Positions 16,949-25,218 of a DNA stretch of 60,955 nucleotides are shown one piece after another. Origin of the DNA: Candidatus Avisuccinivibrio pullicola (GTDB lineage: Bacteria; Pseudomonadota; Gammaproteobacteria; Enterobacterales; Succinivibrionaceae); the NCBI GenBank assembly GCA_018713485.1, contig DVOQ01000093.1, positions 1 through 60,955 of the forward strand. The letters run 5' to 3'. The translations under genes were made by a program, and so were the position numbers. How positions within the stretch are numbered: the first letter of the stretch is position 1; the number at the start of each line of letters is the position of its first letter. The notes under the pieces are model-generated. The model was not told where the DNA came from and did not search any database. It saw nothing but the letters and a program-made list of their open reading frames with translations.

Positions 16949-18214
16949 TTATGCCGGGAAGAACGGCCAGCACAGCGGGATGATGATGACGCACACGATA
17001 AGGGAGATAAACACCAGAGGTGTACCCACCTTGATATAGTCGTTGAAGTGGAAACCGCCCGGCCCCATGACGAGGGTATTGGGCGGAGTCGCCACCGGCG
17101 TGGTGAAGGCGCAGGAGGCGGCCACGGCAATGGCCATGATGACGGGATACGGCGAGGCGTGCATTTCCTGGGCAATCGAGATGCCGATGGGACAGAGCAG
17201 AGCCGCCGCAGCGGTATTGGACATAAACTGCGTCAGGCCGCAGGAAAGACAGAAGAGCACCGTCATGAAGAGGAAGGGCGAGGGACTGTCGCCCATCAGG
17301 GAAACCACCTGATGGGCGATCATGGCACCCGCGCCGGTCTTGTCAAGAGCGGTGGCCAGGGGCAGCATGCCGGCAAAGAGGAAGATGGTGACCCAGTCAA
17401 TGCCGTTATAGGCCTGACGCTCGGTGAGGCAGCCAAAAAGCACGCATAACAGAGCGCCCGAGATGGCGACCATTTCCTGACTGAAGCCGGGGATCCCGAT
17501 ACACAGACCGATGATGACGTAAATGAGGATGACGGTACAGATAAGACGGGCGCGGGGCGTGCCGGTCATGCCCGAGGTGGTGTCCACGGAGCCTAAGTCG
17601 GCCATATTATGGGGCACAAGGCGGCGGCCGACGGTGATCATGTACACCAGAGAGACCAGGGAAATCGGGATACCCACGAGCGCGAACTCAAAGAATCCGA
17701 AGGGCTCAATGCCCGCCGTCTCGAGGGCACCGGCGGCGATGATGTTGGGCGGCGTGCCGACCATGGTGATGATACCGCCCGTGTTGGCGGCCACCGCAAG
17801 GCCCATGAGCAGGGGCGAGACGGGCACGTGACCTGCAGCGCAGATACCGATGACCACCGGCATGAGACAGGCGACGGTACCGGTATTGGAGGCAAAGGCG
17901 GACATGGAGATGGTCACGCCCATCATGGCGGCCATGAGCGGCACCTCCCTCGTGCCCACGCGTTTTACCACCCAGTTACCGATGGCCTGCGCCAGTCCCG
18001 ATTCGAGCATGGCCGCGCCGACGACGAACATGCCGGCGAACAGCACCACGGTGGAATTGGACAGACCCGAGAAAACCTGATTGAACTTAAGCACCCCGAA
18101 ATAGCCCAGCACGATGGGAGCGGACATGGCCGTGACCGCAAGCGGAATGAGCTCCGTCACGAACAGGAAGGCCACAACGGCGAGGACAATGAGGGTGATG
18201 ATCGCGGGATCCAC
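16949..18214 (-). CDS. SLC13/DASS-family anion transporter
   Basis: This sodium-coupled or exchanger-type carboxylate/sulfate transporter has 421 residues and about eleven membrane segments. The two SNT-type substrate/cation motifs of the family are present: SNTGTVACLMPVVIG (about residues 107-121) and MSNTAAAALLCPIGI (about 309-323). MVGTPPNIIAAG and the C-terminal TPVATPPNTLVMGPGGF loops are also typical. GTG 18214 is the start, with a strong AAGGAGG SD. Within the family C4-dicarboxylates are a likely cargo, fitting a fermentative host, but sulfate or another anion cannot be excluded. Confidence 0.9.
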   Translation of the reverse strand: MDPAIITLIVLAVVAFLFVTELIPLAVTAMSAPIVLGYFGVLKFNQVFSGLSNSTVVLFAGMFVVGAAMLESGLAQAIGNWVVKRVGTREVPLMAAMMGVTISMSAFASNTGTVACLMPVVIGICAAGHVPVSPLLMGLAVAANTGGIITMVGTPPNIIAAGALETAGIEPFGFFEFALVGIPISLVSLVYMITVGRRLVPHNMADLGSVDTTSGMTGTPRARLICTVILIYVIIGLCIGIPGFSQEMVAISGALLCVLFGCLTERQAYNGIDWVTIFLFAGMLPLATALDKTGAGAMIAHQVVSLMGDSPSPFLFMTVLFCLSCGLTQFMSNTAAAALLCPIGISIAQEMHASPYPVIMAIAVAASCAFTTPVATPPNTLVMGPGGFHFNDYIKVGTPLVFISLIVCVIIIPLCWPFFPA

Positions 18215-18262
18215 GGTAAAGCCTCCTTAGTTAGGCGACACATCTGATGTACTGTTTATACT

Positions 18263-18568
18263 ATGATTACTAAAAAATTGGCTGAAGAAGTGCTAACAGA
18301 TATGACCTATCTCACAATTACGCCCTTAAAAATCGTGCTCTGTCTCACTCTGGCGCTCCTTACCGCCTTTGGGGTACGCCTTGCCGTGGGCTCCGCAAGG
18401 GACAGACATTTCCGCCGCTCTCAGTTTAAAAGCGTGATCTCCATCCGGGGCAAAATAGGCGACTCCCTTGCCCTTGGCTATCCCGTCACCTTTAAAGGGC
18501 TTCTCATCTGGCTTGCGCTCATCGCCCTTATCGCCCTGGAGTGCTATGCCGTGCTGAGATTTTTCTAA
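18263..18568 (+). CDS. Small two-helix membrane protein, unknown
   Basis: This protein has 101 residues (or 88 if ATG 18302 is used). It has a hydrophobic segment at about residues 20-42 (ITPLKIVLCLTLALLTAFGVRLAVG), a basic middle (SARDRHFRRSQFKSV) and a second hydrophobic segment at 79-101 ending in FF. This suggests a small integral membrane protein with a cytosolic basic loop. No family recognised. It is divergent from the SLC13 gene and lies 68 bases upstream of focA, so it may be cotranscribed with focA. Confidence 0.55.
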   Translation: MITKKLAEEVLTDMTYLTITPLKIVLCLTLALLTAFGVRLAVGSARDRHFRRSQFKSVISIRGKIGDSLALGYPVTFKGLLIWLALIALIALECYAVLRFF

Positions 18569-18636
18569 GTCTGTGAAAGATACGGCGCTTTTAGCTACAA
18601 TAGCTCCCACTGTGTTCAGCAAGGATAGAGCCCATC

Positions 18637-19500
18637 ATGCAAAAAGAGTCCTTTAACCTGTTAAGTCCCTATGAGATGGCCGCGGTGGGAGAGAGCACCG
18701 GCGTGTACAAGGCCGGCAAACCTGCCGCCAAGGCCCTGGTATCCGCCATTAACGCCGGTATCTTCATCTCCATCGCCTTTGCCTTTTACATCACCGCCAC
18801 CACGGGCGGCGAGGCCCTGCCCTGGGGCGTGACCAAGCTCCTTGGCGGCCTGTGCTTCTCCCTGGGCCTGATCCTCGTGGTCATCTGCGGAGCCGATCTC
18901 TTCACTTCCACCGTGCTTATCACGGTGGCCAAAATCACCGGCAAGGTGACGTGGGCCAAAATGCTCTTAAACTGGCTCTACGTTTACGTGGGCAATCTTA
19001 TCGGGGCACTCGTATTCGTCACCATCATCTTCTTAAGTGCCCAGTATTTAAACGCCCACGGCGCGTGGGGTCTTAACGTGCTCCTGACGGCCGATCACAA
19101 AATGCATCACAGCTTCCTTGAGGCGCTGATGTTAGGTCTGCTTGCCAACCTTCTCGTGTGCCTTGCCGTGTGGATGAGCTACGCGGGCCGCTCGCTTCTG
19201 GACAAGGCCCTCATCATGGTCCTGCCCGTGGCGATGTTCGTCTCCTCGGGCTTTGAGCACTCCATTGCCAATATGTTCATGATCCCCATGGGCATTATCA
19301 TTGAGCACTGTGCAGGTCCTGAGTTCTGGGAGGCCATCGCCGCCACGGGCTACACGCCTGAGAGCTTTGCGCACTTAACCCCGGGGAACTTCATTACCGC
19401 CAATTTAATTCCCGTGACCCTCGGCAATATCCTGGGCGGCGTGCTCTTCGTGGGCGTCATGAACTGGTATCTGTACCTGCACGGACATTCCCACTCCTAA
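18637..19500 (+). CDS. focA: Formate channel (FocA-type FNT protein)
   Basis: This formate/nitrite-transporter-family pentameric channel has 287 residues and six membrane segments. It is strongly FocA-like from LLSPYEMAAVGESTGVYKAGKPA onward. GADLFTSTVL is the omega-loop with the gating Thr, and SSGFEHSIANMFMIPMG carries the pore His. The C-terminal tail is His-rich (HGHSHS). FocA moves formate made by pyruvate formate-lyase during fermentation, but no pfl gene is adjacent here. A TACAAT -10-like hexamer lies at 18596-18601. A LysR gene follows 24 bases after the stop. Confidence 0.93.
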   Translation: MQKESFNLLSPYEMAAVGESTGVYKAGKPAAKALVSAINAGIFISIAFAFYITATTGGEALPWGVTKLLGGLCFSLGLILVVICGADLFTSTVLITVAKITGKVTWAKMLLNWLYVYVGNLIGALVFVTIIFLSAQYLNAHGAWGLNVLLTADHKMHHSFLEALMLGLLANLLVCLAVWMSYAGRSLLDKALIMVLPVAMFVSSGFEHSIANMFMIPMGIIIEHCAGPEFWEAIAATGYTPESFAHLTPGNFITANLIPVTLGNILGGVLFVGVMNWYLYLHGHSHS

Positions 19501-19523
19501 ATTAATCGGGATAAGGAGGCCTT

Positions 19524-20420
19524 ATGCTCTGCAACCGGTATCTAAACGCCTTTCTTAAGACCGCACAGGCCGGCTCCTTTGCCAGGGCCTCCGAAGTCCT
19601 CGCCATAAGTCCCACGGCGCTTATCAAACAGCTCAATCTCTTTGAGCACGAGCTTAAGGTAAAGCTTTTAGAGCGCTCACCCCGCGGGGTGACGCTTACG
19701 GAGGCGGGACGCTTTCTCTATACGCACGGCCTTGAGTACGCACGTGAGGGAGAGCGCCTTGAGAAGGCCTTACAGGATTTGCAGAAAGAGCCCGCCACGC
19801 GCCTTAAGGTGGGCACCTCGCCCCTGACGCCCGGTTCCCTTATCACGGAAGAGTTCTTAAGGGTAGCCCCAGTCATCCCCGCGCTTACCCTCGAGATTGT
19901 CCCCTTTGTCAACGATCCGCGCGTGGCCTCGGCCATTCTCTGTCATCTGGGCGAGCACATTGATGTCGTGACGGGACTTTACGATGCGCGCTTTTTAGAG
20001 CAGTACGCCATAGAGGTCCATCCTCTTAAGGCCCTGCCGCTCAGCCTTGCCGTTCCGCCAGGTCACCCCCTGTATGACAGGGAAACCGTCAGCTTCAGAG
20101 AACTTGCAGGAGAGCGTCTGCTTCTCATCCGGCGCAACTGGATGTCCTCCTTTGACAGGGCGCGAGATCTCCTGGAGGCCCTGCATCCTTCCCCGGATGT
20201 CGAGAGTTTTGATTTCTGGGACGTGGAGAGCTTTAACCGCGCCGTCACCGGGAAGCGCGCCCTTCTCGTGATTGCTCCCTGGCTTAACATTCATCCCCTG
20301 TTAAAGGAGGTGCGCGTTAACTGGGACCTAACCGCCTCCGTGGGCATTCTGCATTCCCGCACTCCGTCTCCTGCCGTCATACGCTTCCTTGAGGCCCTGA
20401 AGGAACATCCTCAGGTTTAA
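19524..20420 (+). CDS. LysR-family transcriptional regulator
   Basis: This DNA-binding regulator has 298 residues. The N-terminal winged helix-turn-helix (residues 1-60) reads YLNAFLKTAQAGSFARASEVL and continues TALIKQLNLFEHELKVKLLERSPRGVTLTEAG. It is followed by a linker helix and a periplasmic-binding-protein-like effector domain (about 92-298). ATG 19524 is preceded by AAGGAGG. Its position right after focA and before an aldo/keto reductase gene suggests local control, but LysR genes usually control divergent targets and this one is co-directional, so the regulon is unclear. Confidence 0.9.
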   Translation: MLCNRYLNAFLKTAQAGSFARASEVLAISPTALIKQLNLFEHELKVKLLERSPRGVTLTEAGRFLYTHGLEYAREGERLEKALQDLQKEPATRLKVGTSPLTPGSLITEEFLRVAPVIPALTLEIVPFVNDPRVASAILCHLGEHIDVVTGLYDARFLEQYAIEVHPLKALPLSLAVPPGHPLYDRETVSFRELAGERLLLIRRNWMSSFDRARDLLEALHPSPDVESFDFWDVESFNRAVTGKRALLVIAPWLNIHPLLKEVRVNWDLTASVGILHSRTPSPAVIRFLEALKEHPQV

Positions 20421-20499
20421 ACGCACACACTAAAGGGTACTTCCTCAAAGTCACCCTTCCTCCTACACTGCCTTAAACGCAGTTTTGATGAGGTACCCT

Positions 20500-21468
20500 A
20501 TGGAAAAACGACTTTTAGGCAGTCTCGAGGTTTCGGCTTTAGGCTATGGCGCGATGGGGCTTTCCCACGCCTACGGCGCGCCCTTAGACGAAGGTGAGGC
20601 CTTAAGGGTCCTGAACGCGGCCTTTGATGCCGGCTATACCTTTATCGACACGGCCGAGGTTTATGGCCCGTATCTTAACGAGAAACTCGTGGGCAAGGCC
20701 TTTGCATCGCGCCGCGACAAAGTACAGATCGCCACTAAATGCGGGATCAGGCTTGCCGAACACGATCACGGTCTGCCTCTTCCGGACAGTTCACCTGACT
20801 TCATCCGCGCCTCGCTTGAGGGATCTTTAAAGCGCCTTAACACCTCCTATATCGATCTCTACTACCTGCACCGCATCGATCCCGGGCACTCACCCGAGGA
20901 AGTAGCCGATCTGATGGCCTCTTTCATTAAAGAAGGCAAGATCCTCCATTACGGCATTTCCGAGGTCAGTGAGGACTATCTGCGCCGCGCCCATGCCGTC
21001 TGCCCTGTCACGGCCATTCAGAACCGCTACTCCATGATGTACCGTAACTATGAGACCCTCTTCCCCGTTCTTGAGGAGCTCAACGTGGGTTTCGTGGCCT
21101 TCTCCCCCCTGGCCAACGGCTTTTTAAGCGGCGCCTACCCTAAGGGCACGCATTTTGACCCGCACAACGACTACCGCTCGCGCATGGTACAGTTCACCGA
21201 CGCAAGTCAGGACAGGAACGCGGAGTTTATAGCCTTCCTTGACAGCCTCGCTAAAAAATACTCCGCCACACCCTCTCAGTTAGCCCTGGCCTGGCTTTTA
21301 GAGCGCCGTCCCTATATCGTGCCCATCCCTGGCTCCCGCTCCGCAGAGCGTCTTAAGGAGAACGCGCAGGCCGCGGATCTTAATTTAAGCGCCGCGGACA
21401 TGGCCGCGCTTACCGGAGCCCTGGAGAGTCTGCCTCTGTCTGAAGTTTTTGGAGGGACGAAGGGCTGA
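20500..21468 (+). CDS. Aldo/keto reductase (AKR family)
   Basis: This NADPH-dependent oxidoreductase has 322 residues and a (beta/alpha)8 barrel. Catalytic residues lie in FIDTAEVYGPYLNEKLVGKAF (Asp, Tyr), VQIATKCGIRL (Lys) and YYLHRID (His). IVPIPGSRSAERLKENAQA is the cofactor-phosphate loop. It resembles the YajO/YghZ/AKR11-13 groups that act on small aldehydes. ATG 20500 is chosen because GAGG lies 7 bases upstream. An in-frame TTG/ATG 12-15 bases earlier would use no SD. It is followed by a GC-rich hairpin. Confidence 0.9.
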   Translation: MEKRLLGSLEVSALGYGAMGLSHAYGAPLDEGEALRVLNAAFDAGYTFIDTAEVYGPYLNEKLVGKAFASRRDKVQIATKCGIRLAEHDHGLPLPDSSPDFIRASLEGSLKRLNTSYIDLYYLHRIDPGHSPEEVADLMASFIKEGKILHYGISEVSEDYLRRAHAVCPVTAIQNRYSMMYRNYETLFPVLEELNVGFVAFSPLANGFLSGAYPKGTHFDPHNDYRSRMVQFTDASQDRNAEFIAFLDSLAKKYSATPSQLALAWLLERRPYIVPIPGSRSAERLKENAQAADLNLSAADMAALTGALESLPLSEVFGGTKG

Positions 21469-21507
21469 GACGCTAAAGGTCCTTAATCCCTGCATATATC
21501 CCCTCAA

Positions 21508-21534
21508 GGCCCGGGGTGAGCTAATCCCCGGGCC
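21508..21534 (+). terminator. GC-rich hairpin after aldo/keto reductase
   Basis: GGCCCGGGG ... CCCCGGGCC is a perfect 9-bp stem with a 9-base loop, 40 bases after the stop codon. There is no T tract, so it is a likely but atypical terminator or mRNA-stabilising hairpin. Confidence 0.5.
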
Positions 21535-21567
21535 CTCCCGCCGCAGCGCACCTTTTAGGTAGCTGCA

Positions 21568-21595
21568 TTGCCCTTCATCTCAGATTAGATACAAT
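21568..21595 (+). promoter_or_regulatory. Probable promoter of the hisHAFI operon
   Basis: TTGCCC (21568-21573) and TACAAT (21590-21595) are spaced by 16 bases, 44 bases before the hisH ATG. The hexamer TACAAT recurs before focA and terC in this window. No his attenuator (His-codon leader plus alternative hairpins) is visible in the short leader. Confidence 0.4.
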
Positions 21596-21638
21596 AAGCG
21601 GTGGCATTTTGCTTAAGCCTTGCGACGGTCTGTTTTTT

Positions 21639-22259
21639 ATGAAGATTTACATTCTTGATTCCGGAGCTTCCAATTTAAATTCGGTCTATCAGGGCCTCAA
21701 ACGCCTTGAAACGCGTCTTGAGGGACTAAACCTCAAAATCACCGCGGATAAAGACGAGCTTAAAAGCGCCGACAAGCTCATTTTCCCGGGCGTAGGAGCC
21801 ATCAGTGCCGTGATGGAAGGGATCCTCAAACGGGATTTAAAGGATTTCATTATCCATACGGACAAGCCCCTTCTGGGGATCTGCCTTGGCATGCAGATCC
21901 TCTTTGACTCTTCCTCCGAGATCCCGCTTCACAGTCATGAGGATTGCGTTAAGGGCCTCGGGATCATCCGGGGAGCCGTGGACAGACTGCAAAGTCCCGG
22001 CCTGCCGCTACCTCATATGGGCTGGAACAGCGTGGAGCATGACGGCCATCCCCTCTTTAGAGGCCTTGAGAGCGGCAGCTATTTTTATTTCGTGCACACT
22101 TACTGCGCCCCCGTCACGGAAAACACCATAGGCCGCTGTACATACGGTCAGAGCTTTACGGCGGCGGTAGCCAAAGACAATTTCATGGGCGTACAGTTCC
22201 ATCCCGAAAAATCCGGAGAGAACGGCGCGCGCCTTTTAGAGAACTTCGCGCGTTTATAA
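21639..22259 (+). CDS. hisH: Imidazole glycerol phosphate synthase, glutaminase subunit
   Basis: This class-I glutamine amidotransferase supplies ammonia to HisF for imidazole-ring formation in histidine synthesis. It has 206 residues. The start is DSGASNLNSVYQGLKRL, the nucleophile elbow LLGICLGMQILFDSS (catalytic Cys), and the His/Glu pair VQFHPEKSGENG. ATG 21639 is the family start, but TCTGTTTTTT precedes it with no Shine-Dalgarno sequence, which is odd for a biosynthetic gene. It is the first gene of hisH-hisA-hisF-hisI. Confidence 0.93.
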   Translation: MKIYILDSGASNLNSVYQGLKRLETRLEGLNLKITADKDELKSADKLIFPGVGAISAVMEGILKRDLKDFIIHTDKPLLGICLGMQILFDSSSEIPLHSHEDCVKGLGIIRGAVDRLQSPGLPLPHMGWNSVEHDGHPLFRGLESGSYFYFVHTYCAPVTENTIGRCTYGQSFTAAVAKDNFMGVQFHPEKSGENGARLLENFARL

Positions 22260-22269
22260 GAGAGACAGC

Positions 22270-23004
22270 ATGATTATTCCGGCCATTGATTTAATTGAAG
22301 GCGCCGTGGTGCGCCTTAAAAAAGGCGATTTTAACGAGAAGACCGTCTTTAAGCTCTCCCCGCTCTCGCGCATTGAGGAGGCGGCCCGCGACGGAGCTCA
22401 GCTCATGCACATCGTCGATCTCGACGGGGCGCGCGATCCTAAGTTACGTCAGCTCTCCCTTATCGAAAGCCTCGTTAAGAGCTCCCCCATTCCCATTCAG
22501 ACCGGAGGGGGGATCCGCAGCGAGGACGAAGTGGCGGCACTGCTGGATAGAGGCGTGGCGCGCGTTGTCGTAGGCTCGGTGGCAGTTAAGGATCCGTCCC
22601 TGGTCAAAACCTGGTTTAAGCGCTTCGGGCCTGAACATCTCACCCTCGCCCTTGACGTAAAACTCGTGGACGGGGTACCCCGCGTTGCCACACACGGCTG
22701 GCAGGAACTGTCTTCCCGGAGCGTGTACGAGCTTTTAGATCTTTATAAGGAAGTGGGCCTTGAACACGTTCTCGTCACCGACATTGACAGGGACGGCATG
22801 TTAAAGGGCCCGAACGTCGGGCTCTACAGAACGCTCCATGCCTATGCCCCGGCTCTGGATTTCATCGCCTCAGGCGGCATGTCCTCGCTTGAGGACGTTA
22901 CGGCTATAGCCCGCTCCGGAGCACGCTCCGTGGTATTGGGCAGAGCCCTGCTTGAAGGCAGATTTACGGTTAAGGAGGCCATCACATGCTGGCAAAACGC
23001 ATAA
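22270..23004 (+). CDS. hisA: ProFAR isomerase (HisA)
   Basis: This enzyme carries out the Amadori rearrangement of ProFAR to PRFAR in histidine synthesis. It is a 244-residue half-barrel-repeat (beta/alpha)8 protein. The N-terminal [21 protein letters not shown] carries the catalytic Asp. [20 protein letters not shown] and [10 protein letters not shown] are the two phosphate-binding GG motifs. [14 protein letters not shown] holds the second catalytic Asp. It starts 10 bases after hisH and overlaps hisF by 19 bases. Confidence 0.95.
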   Translation: MIIPAIDLIEGAVVRLKKGDFNEKTVFKLSPLSRIEEAARDGAQLMHIVDLDGARDPKLRQLSLIESLVKSSPIPIQTGGGIRSEDEVAALLDRGVARVVVGSVAVKDPSLVKTWFKRFGPEHLTLALDVKLVDGVPRVATHGWQELSSRSVYELLDLYKEVGLEHVLVTDIDRDGMLKGPNVGLYRTLHAYAPALDFIASGGMSSLEDVTAIARSGARSVVLGRALLEGRFTVKEAITCWQNA

Positions 23005-23759
23005 TTCCCTGCCTTGATGTCCGTGACGGCGTGGTCGTCAAGGGTGTGCAGTTCCGCAATCACGAGGTCGTGGGCGACATTGTGGACTTAGCCCGCCGTT
23101 ACGCCGAGGAAGGTGCTGACGAACTCGTCTTTTACGATATCACCGCCTCCTCAGACGGCAGGCGCGTCGATAAATCATGGGTGGCGAAAATCGCCGAAGT
23201 CATCAACATTCCCTTCTGCGTGGCAGGCGGGATCCGTACTAAGGAAGACGTGCGCGAAATCTTGGCATACGGCGCGGACAAGATCTCCATTAATTCCCCG
23301 GCTCTCGCCCATCCCGGGCTTATCACGGAGCTTTCCGATATCTTCGGGGCGCAGTGCATCGTGGTAGGCATTGATTCCTATTTCGACAGCGTAAGCGGCA
23401 CCTATCAGGTCAAGCAGTTCACGGGTGATGAGAAACGCACCGTGACCACCGCCTGGCAGACCGTGGACTGGGTCCGTGAGGTACAGCGACGCGGAGCCGG
23501 CGAGATCGTCCTTAACATGATGAATCAGGACGGCATGAAAAACGGCTATGATTTAAAACAGCTTAAGATGGTGCGTGAGGTGTGTGAGGTACCGCTTATC
23601 GCCTCCGGCGGCGCGGGAGCCATGGAGCATTTTTACGAGGCTTTTACGGATACCGACGTCTCGGGAGCGCTCGCCGCCTCGGTGTTTCATAAGCAGATCA
23701 TCGCCATCCCCGAACTTAAGGCCTATTTAAGAGAAAAAGGAGTGTGTATCCGTGCTTGA
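22986..23759 (+). CDS. hisF: Imidazole glycerol phosphate synthase, cyclase subunit
   Basis: HisF uses ammonia from HisH to convert PRFAR into imidazole glycerol phosphate and AICAR. It has 257 residues. [20 protein letters not shown] carries the catalytic Asp near residue 11. [16 protein letters not shown] and [12 protein letters not shown] bind phosphate. GIDSYFDS holds the second catalytic Asp. The extended form with [18 protein letters not shown] is typical of gammaproteobacteria. It overlaps hisA at the start and hisI at the end (8 bases). Confidence 0.96.
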   Translation: MLAKRIIPCLDVRDGVVVKGVQFRNHEVVGDIVDLARRYAEEGADELVFYDITASSDGRRVDKSWVAKIAEVINIPFCVAGGIRTKEDVREILAYGADKISINSPALAHPGLITELSDIFGAQCIVVGIDSYFDSVSGTYQVKQFTGDEKRTVTTAWQTVDWVREVQRRGAGEIVLNMMNQDGMKNGYDLKQLKMVREVCEVPLIASGGAGAMEHFYEAFTDTDVSGALAASVFHKQIIAIPELKAYLREKGVCIRA

Positions 23760-24141
23760 GTACTGCCATGGCTTTAACAGCGTAAAAGAGATTGACTTTG
23801 CCAAGGGCAACGGCCTCGTGCCGGCCATCGTGCAGGACGCCCAGACAGGTCAGGTGCTGATGTTAGGCTATATGAACGAGGAAGCCTTAAAGAAGACCAT
23901 TCACACGCGCCTGGTGACCTTCTTTAGCCGCGACCGTCAGAAACTGTGGACCAAGGGCGAGGAAAGCGGGAATTTTCTGCACCTGCGCTCCATCACCTGC
24001 GACTGCGACAGCGACACCCTCTTAGTGCTGGCCCGCCCCGAGGGACCGACCTGCCATAAGGGAACCACGAGCTGCTTTGACGCCTCACCCCTGCCCGATG
24101 CCACCTCGCGCTACAGCGCACTGCAGAAAATGCGCTTTTAG
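23752..24141 (+). CDS. hisI: Phosphoribosyl-AMP cyclohydrolase (HisI)
   Basis: This zinc enzyme opens the adenine ring of PR-AMP (third step of histidine synthesis). It has 129 residues and is therefore only the cyclohydrolase domain. The fused HisE pyrophosphatase domain seen in enterobacterial HisIE is absent, so a separate hisE must be elsewhere. Motifs: [32 protein letters not shown], and the metal sites [12 protein letters not shown] and [12 protein letters not shown]. The start is GTG 23752, preceded by AAGGAGTG and overlapping the end of hisF. Confidence 0.95.
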   Translation: MLEYCHGFNSVKEIDFAKGNGLVPAIVQDAQTGQVLMLGYMNEEALKKTIHTRLVTFFSRDRQKLWTKGEESGNFLHLRSITCDCDSDTLLVLARPEGPTCHKGTTSCFDASPLPDATSRYSALQKMRF

Positions 24142-24149
24142 CCGCAGCC

Positions 24150-24190
24150 AGCGCCATAAAGTAAGAGTCTTATGGCGCTTTATTATTTTT
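24150..24190 (+). terminator. Terminator of the his operon
   Basis: AGCGCCATAA / TTATGGCGCT is a perfect 10-bp stem with a 10-base loop, followed by TTATTATTTTT. It ends the plus-strand his operon right at the end of the convergent HEPN gene. Confidence 0.88.
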
Positions 24191-24191
24191 A

Positions 24192-24902
24192 CTAAAGATC
24201 CTGCCCTTCCCTGATTAGAGGATAGATAAGATCGCCCCAGTCCTCTTTAGGGTTTTCCATGATGATCTGCAAAAAGATGGGCATTAAGGCTGCAAGAATG
24301 GTACAGCCGTCGTTGATCTGTGCGCGGTTGACACGGCTTAGATACGTGGCCCCGCCGTGCACAAGCTGATTGCGCACCGTGTAAAGGCGGTCAAAGATGA
24401 GGCTTAAGATAAGCTCGGTATTCATATGAGCCACCGCCTGGGAGATCAGGGCACGGTTCTGCTCATAGCGCTCCACGATCTCGCTGTGCGAGAGCTTTCC
24501 CTTCTGAAAATCCCAGAACAGCTGATAGGTAAAACGGTTGGAGATGAGCAGGCGCACGGGTCCCGAGAAGCGCACCCACAGCGCATCATAAATCCGCTTT
24601 CCCCCGTCCACCTCGCACAGCTGCGTTAAAAAGCGCTTATAGCCCGCCCGGTCGCCGAAAAGCTCAAAGGGCCGGTCCGGACCGTCCTGATGAATTTCGC
24701 GCCCGTAAACGGCATTAAAGGCGATCCAAAGCGCGATGAACATAAAATCGGGATCATCCTTAAAGGCCAGGGCCTTTTTAAGCCAGCTCAGCGAGCGGTG
24801 CAGACGCACCCGAAACGGCTCGTCAAAGCTGTCACGGTGCTCCTTATAATAGGCCTCCACGCTTAAAGCGTCAGGAGCTTGGGCCGGAGTTTCACAGGTC
24901 AT
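24192..24902 (-). CDS. Stand-alone HEPN-domain protein
   Basis: This is a 236-residue, mostly helical protein. Near residue 180 is TVRNQLVHGGATYLSR, which carries the Rx4H motif typical of HEPN (Apea-like) proteins, many of which are metal-independent RNases. The N-terminal half (LSWLKKALAFKDDPDFMFIALWIAFNAVYGRE) is the usual helical lead-in of this group. No nucleotidyltransferase (MNT) partner or antitoxin gene lies next to it, so a toxin-antitoxin role is not supported. It is convergent with the his operon. Function is only a fold-based inference. Confidence 0.7.
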   Translation of the reverse strand: MTCETPAQAPDALSVEAYYKEHRDSFDEPFRVRLHRSLSWLKKALAFKDDPDFMFIALWIAFNAVYGREIHQDGPDRPFELFGDRAGYKRFLTQLCEVDGGKRIYDALWVRFSGPVRLLISNRFTYQLFWDFQKGKLSHSEIVERYEQNRALISQAVAHMNTELILSLIFDRLYTVRNQLVHGGATYLSRVNRAQINDGCTILAALMPIFLQIIMENPKEDWGDLIYPLIREGQDL

Positions 24903-25218
24903 AGGTCAATCCTTAAGTCTTCCCTTCATTATCCACTCCCTTAACGCAGTTTTCCTTGATGAGGGTCACGCCCTGACTTATGCGCCACCCTCGGTATACA
25001 CAATGCGTAAAAGCGCATATACATGCCTGAAGATCACAAAAGTGCCACGAGCCGCACACTTTTTTCGTGCCTTTTTCTCTACACTCTTAAATGAGTAATT
25101 ACACCGTTCTTCTCCGAGAGGAGTAAGATAACAGAAATGACGCGACGGCATGCGCTGTGTCTATGCCATCCATAACAATATCAATAAACCGCAGATAGGC
25201 AATGGGAGTCCGTCTTAA
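24903..25218. other. Intergenic region upstream of the EAL gene
   Basis: This 316-base region separates the divergent HEPN and EAL-domain genes. It is AT-richer than its surroundings and holds small dyads (ATGCG-TAAAAG-CGCAT around 25003-25018) and a purine-rich GAGAGGAG near 25117. I looked for a c-di-GMP riboswitch core and found none. The GTG start at 25219 has GGGAG 12 bases upstream, a loose SD. Confidence 0.35.

Noticed and set aside
17609..18247. A long open frame on the plus strand rich in His, Gly and Asp, opposite the SLC13 gene
   Set aside because: It is antisense to well-conserved transporter coding sequence. Its His/Gly/Arg bias is the product of the reverse reading of hydrophobic codons, and it has no ribosome-binding site or family match.
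24903..25218. Possible c-di-GMP riboswitch in front of the EAL gene
   Set aside because: No GEMM-type conserved core or tetraloop/receptor pattern could be found by eye.
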